Shown: positions 33,884 to 40,454 of the stretch, in pieces
Numbering within the stretch: position 1 is the stretch's first letter
Layout: each line of letters starts with the position of its first letter
Origin: Bacteroidales bacterium
Lineage (GTDB): Bacteria; Bacteroidota; Bacteroidia; Bacteroidales; UBA1715
Length of the DNA: 42,135 nt
NCBI GenBank assembly: GCA_017516865.1
Contig: JAFXAU010000018.1
Coordinates: forward strand, 1-42,135
Reading direction: 5' to 3'
The notes under the pieces: generated by a model
Databases searched by the model: none
What the model was told of the DNA's origin: nothing
The model's input: the letters and a program-made list of their open reading frames with translations, nothing else
Program-made: the position numbers and the translations under genes

Positions 33884-36112
33884 TTAATTATCATTCTCGC
33901 AATAAATCAACTCACCGTTGATTACACGGAACCACTTGCCTCCCATTTCGCGAATTTGCACTTTGCTTGATTCATATTCTTCGGAGCAAGGATTGAAATC
34001 ATCATATAAAATCTTGATTTCCTTGTCTTTGGGTATGAATGGGTCATCGTCCATGCCTAGCAAAGCTGCCATATTTTTTTCCGCCATACAATCGGCATAA
34101 GATGCGTAGCCACCGATTTCTCGCAATGAACTAAACATATTACTATATGTATAATACAACGCAGTATTGACACCATCATCATAATTTATATCTCCTTCTT
34201 CACTGGGAATAACCCCATCCCATCCATCTATAGAACTAATATTATAAATCACAGTGCCTCCAAAATATCCTATTGCATCTGGTGTAGACAATGTGGGATT
34301 TGCACACAAATTCACTGTCGTATATTGCCCACACACAATTTGAGCACCATCATTTAGATTTCCAATTGTAACAATAGCATGATTATCCGCTTCTCCGTCA
34401 TACACAAGTTGGACTAATTGAAGTCTATCACTATTAGGGTCTGGATCAACAGTAAAAACATCATTAGCGACAACATGTCCTTCGATTTTTACATTATTTT
34501 GTGCACTTTGCTCAAATGTCAACGTTTCTGCTTTTATATATGCACACGGATATATTTCAATACTATTATTATTCCCATTTTTTAATCTCACACTTTTAGA
34601 TACAAGATTTCCCAATATAACCATTGCATCACTATTATACGAATCAATATTGATATATTCTGATGCTAATATTGATGAAAAACAAGTAAAGAAAAAATTA
34701 TTTCTTTTTTGAACTGAATTTTGTTTTACTGTCATTGAAGAACAAGTAATTGTGGAATTATTTGTAAAAGAATAATACTGTGCATCCTGATTATTACACA
34801 TACTGGAACCATCAAACAAAAAATCTTCGCATGTTATATCTTCATCGAAGGTAAACGATACTTTTTTACAACAATTACGCCCACCACAATATATTGTACC
34901 GCCAACAGGCTCTTTATTTTCTTTTGCAAAATAATCATCACTTGATATAAAAAGAAAATCACTACTGCAATCACTCATATCTATGTTTATGTCACCATTG
35001 TCGTCTGTACATAAAGAATATGTATCATACTCCTTGCCGTCAACATATCGCGTGACATTATAGCACTTAGGATATTCAACTACATTTCCAACTAAATAAA
35101 CAGTGTTTTCCAATAAACCATCTTTTGAGGATACATTTACTGGTGTATAATATGAACCAACTGTATTGAAATCATCTTTTATCTTAATTGTCAAACCGTC
35201 AACTTCAAAAACATCTGTATTGTCTATAGATAAAACAAAATCACTTTCATTATACTCTTTACAACTATTCAGAACTTCTATTTCAAAATCAGATAATGTA
35301 GATGTTTCCCCAACTCCTGCTTTCTTTTTCACAGAAGTAGCGTATGTAATGTTCAGCTCAGGATCTGGATTTCTAATTACAATATCTTTCGATTGGAATA
35401 AAGTGTTTCCATCGTAAGATATTGAAAACGTGTAAGTTCCTGCTACCATTGGACTTGCAGGAGAAAAATCGACAGATGTCGTTGATGATGTAATGTTTCC
35501 CGATTCAAGCGTGACACCACCTCTTTCCCATTTATAAGCATAGGTTTTACTATTATCGACAATATTCCACCCCGTTGCTGATAATTGTAGACCTGAGCAG
35601 TTTAATCCATTTGTGTTTGAACTAAGCGAAATAGTGCCTGTAATTGGGTCATCGTTTACACAAGGCAAAGCACCATCACAGACATAAACAATACCATTTT
35701 TATATGTTATAGTAATTTTAGTTTCTGTATTTCTATAACAAGTAAAATAACAAAATGGACCACTAGTATACCCATAGGCAGGTGTATTGAAAGCAGGGAT
35801 ATATCCTGAATTTGATGTTAAAACTTGAGAAAAACCATCTGAGTTAATATTTGAAAGACTTACAACCGTTCTACCATCTAAACTTATACCTATACCAAGA
35901 ACTCTATCCGTATACGTTTCTGTGTTTTGTATAGTGAGCATAATACTACTACCATGTGTTTCTTTACTTATTGTTAAATTATCTCCATTATACGCAACAA
36001 ACATACCATCCGATTGTGATGTAATATAACCGTCAGTTGCATACCCCATTTGTCCGCTCAACAAGCAAACAAACAGACAAATCAACAAACCATATATCAA
36101 ATTTCTTTTCAT
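33884..36112 (-). CDS. Exported cysteine-rich beta protein, unknown function
   Basis: The product is 742 residues with signal peptide MKRNLIYGLLICLFVCLLSGQMGYA. The N-terminal ~150 residues form a beta domain (GMFVAYNGDNLTISKE, VLGIGISLDGRTVVSL). An Ig-like domain follows (AYKWERGGVTLESGNI, VAGTYTFSISYDGNTLFQSKDI). The middle is rich in Cys, Asp and Ser (DMSDCSSDFLF, YCGGRNCCKKVSF), and a repetitive strand region (MVILGNLVSKSVRLKNGNNNSIEIYP) suggests a beta-solenoid. I do not recognise a family. The C-terminus (GGKWFRVINGELIYCENDN) does not look like a standard T9SS tail. The gene is visibly more AT-rich than its neighbours and may have been acquired horizontally. It is monocistronic, with a palindrome 3 bp after the stop. 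Confidence 0.65.
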   Translation of the reverse strand: MKRNLIYGLLICLFVCLLSGQMGYATDGYITSQSDGMFVAYNGDNLTISKETHGSSIMLTIQNTETYTDRVLGIGISLDGRTVVSLSNINSDGFSQVLTSNSGYIPAFNTPAYGYTSGPFCYFTCYRNTETKITITYKNGIVYVCDGALPCVNDDPITGTISLSSNTNGLNCSGLQLSATGWNIVDNSKTYAYKWERGGVTLESGNITSSTTSVDFSPASPMVAGTYTFSISYDGNTLFQSKDIVIRNPDPELNITYATSVKKKAGVGETSTLSDFEIEVLNSCKEYNESDFVLSIDNTDVFEVDGLTIKIKDDFNTVGSYYTPVNVSSKDGLLENTVYLVGNVVEYPKCYNVTRYVDGKEYDTYSLCTDDNGDINIDMSDCSSDFLFISSDDYFAKENKEPVGGTIYCGGRNCCKKVSFTFDEDITCEDFLFDGSSMCNNQDAQYYSFTNNSTITCSSMTVKQNSVQKRNNFFFTCFSSILASEYINIDSYNSDAMVILGNLVSKSVRLKNGNNNSIEIYPCAYIKAETLTFEQSAQNNVKIEGHVVANDVFTVDPDPNSDRLQLVQLVYDGEADNHAIVTIGNLNDGAQIVCGQYTTVNLCANPTLSTPDAIGYFGGTVIYNISSIDGWDGVIPSEEGDINYDDGVNTALYYTYSNMFSSLREIGGYASYADCMAEKNMAALLGMDDDPFIPKDKEIKILYDDFNPCSEEYESSKVQIREMGGKWFRVINGELIYCENDN

Positions 36113-36240
36113 ATCCTTTTATTCCTACATTATATATAAGACTATGATTATCCTATTTTGGTTACAAAAAATACAAAAATTTTCGAAAAAGCAAGTATTT
36201 TTCTCAAAAAATAAAAATTGAAATGATAAAAATCATTAAA

Positions 36241-36352
36241 AGTTGAGAGTTGAGAGATGAGAGTGGAGTGTTGAGTGTTGAGGATGGCTTCGGCAAGCTC
36301 TGCCGCCAATATGTTCAACTCTCGACTTTAGTCTTTCGTCTCTCAACTCACT
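36241..36352. repeat. GTTGAGAG-type imperfect inverted repeat cluster
   Basis: A left half with repeated GTTGAGAG/GATGAGAG/GTTGAG units and a right half with CAACTCTCG and CGTCTCTCAACTC are nearly complementary and flank a short GGCTTCGGCAAGCTCTGCCG centre. The whole can fold as a long imperfect hairpin in the 238-bp gap between two minus-strand genes, reaching the end of the SAM hydroxide adenosyltransferase gene. It looks like a degenerate small non-coding repeat. Confidence 0.5.
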
Positions 36353-37178
36353 ACCGTAATTCGAACGGATGTTTTTCTTCTTCGGAATTAAAGAACTGAA
36401 TCAGCACTTTTTTGCTGTCAGAAGGGGGAAGATAGCTTTTCAACGAATAATACGACATGGCAACTTCGAGGAAGCCCGACACGTTGAACAAGGCAATTAT
36501 AGTATTATCAGGCGTAGTGCCTTCGTAATTTTCGGAAATCACATCGGTACGCAGAGTTTTTTTGGTCACGGTGATGAAAAACGGACGATTACGTCCGACA
36601 CGTTCAAAATCCTCCTGCCGAATATTGGTAATGCCATTGCCGTAGGTGTCAAAATACATTATGTTACCCACAATATCATCGGCAGTAATCATTGGAGCAC
36701 CAATCTTGCTTCCACGGCAAAATTCCACTTCTTCGCCTATTTTTTCGGGATGTACGCCCATAGAAAGTTTCCCTATTGTATCGACAATTGCGTCGGATTC
36801 GGGAAACGAACCTACATAACGATTGGGCAAATGTATTTTATAAACATGTTCGGGAACGTCGTCAAGCAACATTTCCCACAAACCATTGTTCGGTCCTATA
36901 AAATACTGATAGTTATACTGGAAACAGATAAACTCACGATTTTTGTCGCGAACTCGCCTATCCTCGGACGCAACAGCAACCACGTGAATGGTCTTCGGTG
37001 CAAAATACGGATATGCGTTCCGCAAAGCATAAACGGCATCGTCAATCTTGAACGGTGGAATTTCATGAGAAATATCAACAATCTGAGCACCCGGAAGTTT
37101 TTGCACAAGTTTTGCCTTGAACAATCCCGTATAGAACCCCGAAGTTCCCCAATCTGTTGTCAATGAAATCGTCACCAT
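36351..37178 (-). CDS. SAM hydroxide adenosyltransferase (DUF62 family)
   Basis: The product is 275 residues. The N-terminal domain has ISLTTDWGTSGFYTGLFKAKL with the conserved Asp, QIVDISHEIPPFKIDDAVYALRNAYPYF, and VAVASEDRRVR. The linker and C-terminal beta domain have FIGPNNGLW, SMGVHPEKIG, GNIMYFDTYGNGITNI and NTIIALFNVSGFLEVAM. These are the recognised features of the fluorinase/chlorinase-related family whose common members hydrolyse S-adenosylmethionine to adenosine and methionine. The halogenase-specific insertion is not apparent, so hydrolysis is the likely reaction. Its purpose in the cell is unsettled. A divergent gene lies 365 bp upstream. Confidence 0.88.
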   Translation of the reverse strand: MVTISLTTDWGTSGFYTGLFKAKLVQKLPGAQIVDISHEIPPFKIDDAVYALRNAYPYFAPKTIHVVAVASEDRRVRDKNREFICFQYNYQYFIGPNNGLWEMLLDDVPEHVYKIHLPNRYVGSFPESDAIVDTIGKLSMGVHPEKIGEEVEFCRGSKIGAPMITADDIVGNIMYFDTYGNGITNIRQEDFERVGRNRPFFITVTKKTLRTDVISENYEGTTPDNTIIALFNVSGFLEVAMSYYSLKSYLPPSDSKKVLIQFFNSEEEKHPFELR

Positions 37179-37211
37179 CTATATAAAAATCGCACGTTCA
37201 GTTTTTCCTTT

Positions 37212-37240
37212 CAAATATACTACATTTTTTTCTATACAAA
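37212..37240 (-). promoter_or_regulatory. Promoter of the SAM hydroxide adenosyltransferase gene (TTTG, 17 bp, TATATTTG)
   Basis: On the minus strand, TTTG (37240-37237) and TATATTTG (37219-37212) are separated by 17 bp, fitting the Bacteroidota -33/-7 pattern. It lies 33 bp before the ATG at 37178. Confidence 0.5.
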
Positions 37241-37485
37241 TAGCTTTTATATTTATAAATTACATTCAAAAGACGCAATTAAGCACATCAACGTAAAAAT
37301 GCACATATCAACAAGTTAGAGCCAACTATCAAATAAACGTATAACTATGGTGCTTCGATAAAACGCCCATTTTCATCCCTCTTTTTCAATTCTACATTCA
37401 TTTTTACATACACATTCACCCCAAAATAACAAATTTTGCACCATAGGGACATATTTTTTCCATGACGTACCGCCCGAAAAACTTT

Positions 37486-37519
37486 TTTGTACAGCCTCAT
37501 TAGTTTTATTGTAATTTTG
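37486..37519 (+). promoter_or_regulatory. Promoter of the AMP-ACP-PlsC gene (TTTG, 22 bp, TAATTTTG)
   Basis: TTTG at 37486-37489 and TAATTTTG at 37512-37519 are 22 bp apart, at the long end of the usual range, and lie 24 bp before the ATG at 37544. Confidence 0.45.
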
Positions 37520-37543
37520 TCCGTCAAAAAAATTTAAACGACT

Positions 37544-40063
37544 ATGATATTTGCAACTGCAAGTGAACACAAAGCTATCGTGTACAAAGACAGAGAGTAC
37601 ACGTACAATCAATTTCTACAACAGACACAACAGTATGCGGATACTTTTTCTGCTAAAGCCAATCCGACAAAGGTTCTGATTTACGCAGAAAATTCCGACC
37701 AATGGATATTTGCGTTCTACGGAGGTCTCCGCACTGGCGCGATAATAATTCCTGTCGACGCTCTTTCAACAACAAAAGAATTAGCTTATATACTAAATGA
37801 CTGCAAACCAGAATGTTTGTTTACCGAACCTGGAAAAATAGACATTGTTAAAGAAGCTCTTTCTATCGCAAATCATTCGTGCGAAATTCTCACTGCAAAC
37901 GATATTTGTAGAGACGATGCGCACATCGTCTCTACACCAATCACCAACATTGAAATTGAAGATGAAGACCGCACAATAGCATTGATTTACACCTCGGGAA
38001 CGACTGGTTCGCCCAAAGGTGTGATGCTGTCGACAAAAAATATTCGATTCAATATTAATAGTGTATCAGTTGACGTGCCAATATACAACGCACAACGCAA
38101 TGTAATGATTTTGTTGCCGTTACACCACGTTTTCCCTCTTTTGGGAACAATGATTGCCCCGTTGAGCATAGGCACAAGCGTATATATTGCCGAAAACTTG
38201 ACAGCGGAAAGCATTCTTGGTACTCTGCAACGTGGCAAAATCAGCCTATTCATAGGCGTGCCACGGCTATACGAGATTTTGGTAAAATCAATAATGAACA
38301 CCATAAATAGTTCTTTATTGACAAAAGCAATGTACAAACTGGCAAAGGCAATCAATTCGCCAAAATTCTCGAAATTCATATTCAAAAAAGTCCATACAAA
38401 ATTCGGCGGACACATTGATTATCTTGTTTCGGGTGGTGCAAGTTTGCCACACGAAATAGGAGAAAGTTTAAAAGTTCTTGGCTTCCAAGTACTTGAAGGA
38501 TACGGAATGACAGAAACCGCACCAATGATTTGCTTCACTCGTCCGTGGAACATCCGTGTGGGTTACGTAGGCGAACCGCTAAAGGGCATTGAGGTAAAAA
38601 TTGCCGACAACGGCGAAATTTGCGTAAAAGGCGACAACGTGATGCAGGGCTACTACAACCGTCCCGAAGAAACGGCACAAATTATTCAAGATGGCTGGCT
38701 ACACACAGGCGATATGGGTGCGTTCGACGCAGGCTGCCTGAAAATCACTGGTCGTATCAAAGAAATTATTGTAACTGCAAATGGGAAAAACATCAACCCA
38801 GAAGAAGTTGAACAAGAAATTTTGAAAGATTCTCCGTGCATAAAAGAGGTCGGTGTATTCTTAAAAGACACTGTATTACAATGCATTATCGTTCCGCAAA
38901 TGAACGAACTCCGCGAAAAGACGAACGAAAATATTCATGATATTCTCCGTGGAGAAATCGAGAAATACAATTTCTCTGTAGCGCCATACAAACGAATCAA
39001 AAACATTCATATTTATTCAGGAGAACTACCAAAGACACGTTTGATGAAAATTCAACGCTACAAATTGGAAGGACTTATTTCACAAAACAATGAAAAAGAC
39101 GTAACCGAAACCGAAACTCCACGAAGCGAAGTATACGTTCGTCTCAAGAAATTCATTGATACTGAGACAAATATGAATGCTAAGGAGAATGACCACTTCG
39201 AAATCGACTTGGCTATCGATTCTCTTGGGAAAATTGCCCTGCTGACGTTTGTGGAACAAAATTTCAAAGTTCCTATCACCGAAGCTCAACTTGACGAAAT
39301 CAACACTTTGGGCAAACTTTCGACATATATCGAACAACATAAAACCGAAGGAACTGTCAATACAAACATTTCGTGGAAAGAAATTCTTTCGACCAAGAAA
39401 TACAACACCAAAATTCCGAAAGCAGGCATCATTCAAGCAATTTGCAGCCATTTAGTCCGCTTTCTGATGAACGCGGTGTACATGTTCAACTACCGCAAAC
39501 ACGGCAAATTTGAAATGCCGAAACAACCGTGTATCATAGTGGCAAACCACCGTAGCGCATTGGACGGTTACTTCATCACGTCGAAACTCCGTCCACGTGT
39601 TGTGAAAAACACGTTCTTCTTTGCAAAAGAAAAACATTTACATTCAAAATTTGCCCACTTTATGGCGCGCAAAAACAACGTAATTTTGATGGATATCAAC
39701 AAAAACGTGCGTGATTCGTTGCAACAAATGGCCGCTGTGCTGCAAAAAGGCAAGAATGTAATTATTTTCCCAGAAGGCACACGTTCGGTCGACAACAAAC
39801 TCAACACATTCAAAGACAGTTTCGCAATTTTGAGCAAAGAGCTGAACATTCCGGTAATTCCTGTAGCTATTTCAGGTTCGGAACGTGCCGTGTTCAAGAA
39901 AATTAACATTCCAAGACCATTTGCGAAAATATCGGTAGATTTTCTGTCACCAGTTGTTCCGAAAAAGAATTCGACAATCGAAGAAATCAAAAACAATGTG
40001 GTAATGCAAATCACAAAGAAATTGAACGATTACCAGATGAAAAAAACGCTAAAAACAGCATAA
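37544..40063 (+). CDS. Trimodular acyl-activating enzyme / acyl carrier / PlsC acyltransferase
   Basis: The product is 839 residues in three modules. Residues ~1-520 are an AMP-forming acyl-CoA/acyl-ACP synthetase: ALIYTSGTTGSPKGVML (P-loop, ~146-162), EGYGMTETAP, GWLHTGDMGAFD, and TGRIKEIIVTANGKNINP. Residues ~530-610 are an acyl carrier domain with DLAIDSLGK, Ser560 being the phosphopantetheine site. Residues ~640-839 are a 1-acylglycerophosphate acyltransferase with VANHRSALDGY (His669, Asp674) and IFPEGTRS. It could activate a free fatty acid, hold it on its own carrier and pass it to a lysophospholipid. E. coli Aas does this with the PlsC domain at the N-terminus and no built-in carrier. 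A 30-bp palindrome is embedded in frame at residues 122-131, just before the P-loop. Confidence 0.93.
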   Translation: MIFATASEHKAIVYKDREYTYNQFLQQTQQYADTFSAKANPTKVLIYAENSDQWIFAFYGGLRTGAIIIPVDALSTTKELAYILNDCKPECLFTEPGKIDIVKEALSIANHSCEILTANDICRDDAHIVSTPITNIEIEDEDRTIALIYTSGTTGSPKGVMLSTKNIRFNINSVSVDVPIYNAQRNVMILLPLHHVFPLLGTMIAPLSIGTSVYIAENLTAESILGTLQRGKISLFIGVPRLYEILVKSIMNTINSSLLTKAMYKLAKAINSPKFSKFIFKKVHTKFGGHIDYLVSGGASLPHEIGESLKVLGFQVLEGYGMTETAPMICFTRPWNIRVGYVGEPLKGIEVKIADNGEICVKGDNVMQGYYNRPEETAQIIQDGWLHTGDMGAFDAGCLKITGRIKEIIVTANGKNINPEEVEQEILKDSPCIKEVGVFLKDTVLQCIIVPQMNELREKTNENIHDILRGEIEKYNFSVAPYKRIKNIHIYSGELPKTRLMKIQRYKLEGLISQNNEKDVTETETPRSEVYVRLKKFIDTETNMNAKENDHFEIDLAIDSLGKIALLTFVEQNFKVPITEAQLDEINTLGKLSTYIEQHKTEGTVNTNISWKEILSTKKYNTKIPKAGIIQAICSHLVRFLMNAVYMFNYRKHGKFEMPKQPCIIVANHRSALDGYFITSKLRPRVVKNTFFFAKEKHLHSKFAHFMARKNNVILMDINKNVRDSLQQMAAVLQKGKNVIIFPEGTRSVDNKLNTFKDSFAILSKELNIPVIPVAISGSERAVFKKINIPRPFAKISVDFLSPVVPKKNSTIEEIKNNVVMQITKKLNDYQMKKTLKTA
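37907..37936. repeat. Interspersed palindrome inserted in frame in a coding region
   Basis: It has 13-bp perfect arms (TGTAGAGACGATG / CATCGTCTCTACA) around a 4-base loop, 30 bp in all. It belongs to the same family as the copies at 28717, 33851 and 40422. It occupies exactly ten codons (122-131) of the AMP-ACP-PlsC gene, starting at codon position 1 and reading CRDDAHIVST, so the frame is kept. Confidence 0.9.
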
Positions 40064-40075
40064 CGATACGCTGGA

Positions 40076-40195
40076 CATTTGTGCCCGCGAGAGCCATACG
40101 GTTTCCTCGTCTAACCCTACCTTCAACGACACCGTTTCGTTGGGTTGATACAAGATTATTTCGATCTTTGGGCTTGAATCTATTTCATTTTTCAT
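40076..40195 (-). pseudogene. N-terminal fragment of a RhuM-family (virulence RhuM) protein
   Basis: From the ATG at 40195 the minus strand reads 40 residues including IEIILYQPNETVSLKVG, LDEETVWLSRAQM. This is the conserved start of RhuM-family proteins (IxIYQ...VxLEDETVWLTQAQMAELF). Homology stops at the AQM, where the family would continue for several hundred residues. The frame then ends at 40049, inside the opposite-strand AMP-ACP-PlsC gene's 3' end. It is a remnant of a gene often found in accessory or restriction-associated loci. Confidence 0.75.
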
Positions 40196-40215
40196 AGATT
40201 ACTACTTTTATAAAC

Positions 40216-40240
40216 AGATTCCTCGCTTCGCTCGGAATCT
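40216..40240. repeat. Short hairpin repeat (AGATTCC...GGAATCT)
   Basis: A 7-bp perfect inverted repeat surrounds CGCTTCGC-containing sequence. It is an unlabelled intergenic hairpin in a region of stacked repeats and has no T-run, so it is not called a terminator. Confidence 0.5.
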
Positions 40241-40243
40241 CAC

Positions 40244-40371
40244 CATTGTGAATTATGCATTGTGAATTATGCATTAATTTGCGCATTAAGCATTACGCAT
40301 TAAGCATTCAAAAAAGGGACTCCACACGAAAATCCATTAATTGCGCATTACGCATTGAGCATTGTGCATTA
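40244..40371. repeat. Degenerate GCATTA short-repeat array, two clusters
   Basis: Clusters at 40244-40309 and 40334-40371 consist of units such as TGTGAATTA, TGCATTAATT, GCGCATTA, AGCATTA and CGCATTA at 8-12 bp spacing. The units are irregular and there are no constant spacers, so this is not CRISPR. A related cluster lies at 12053-12105. It fills much of the 391-bp gap between the AMP-ACP-PlsC and LRR genes; no gene other than the RhuM fragment is visible in that gap. Confidence 0.7.
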
Positions 40372-40421
40372 AAAAAAGTCTGCCTTGCGACGACCTTTGA
40401 TTTGTAACATTTGCAATGATT

Positions 40422-40451
40422 TGTAGAGACGCGATTAATCGCGTCTCTACA
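40422..40451. repeat. Interspersed palindrome, perfect 30-bp copy
   Basis: Arms TGTAGAGACG and CGTCTCTACA flank the core CGATTAATCG; the whole is a perfect palindrome. It starts 3 bp beyond the stop codon of the minus-strand LRR gene at 40455, and has the same core as the copy at 28717. Confidence 0.88.
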
Positions 40452-40454
40452 GGA

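Larger units (their letters stand above)
37179..37543. other. Intergenic region between divergent genes, two promoters
   Basis: No gene is supported in these 365 bp. Each end carries a promoter-like element (entries at 37212-37240 and 37486-37519). A 60-codon minus-strand frame in the middle has no recognisable features and overlaps the plus promoter. A 9-bp inverted repeat (CTATGGTGC at 37345, GCACCATAG at 37438) is within chance expectation for this length. Confidence 0.4.

Noticed and set aside
36369..37166. A 265-codon plus-strand frame opposite the SAM hydroxide adenosyltransferase gene
   Set aside because: The minus-strand product has clear family motifs over its full length; the antisense frame has no recognisable features or promoter and is a codon-bias shadow.
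37345..37446. 9-bp inverted repeat (CTATGGTGC / GCACCATAG) as a regulatory site
   Set aside because: In a 365-bp gap a 9-bp match at 84-bp spacing is within chance expectation.
37345..37527. Small minus-strand protein in the gap before the AMP-ACP-PlsC gene
   Set aside because: It overlaps the plus-strand promoter, has no recognisable domain and no conserved feature that would support it as a gene.
40244..40371. CRISPR-like array
   Set aside because: Units are 7-12 bp, irregular and without constant repeats or unique spacers; no cas gene is nearby.
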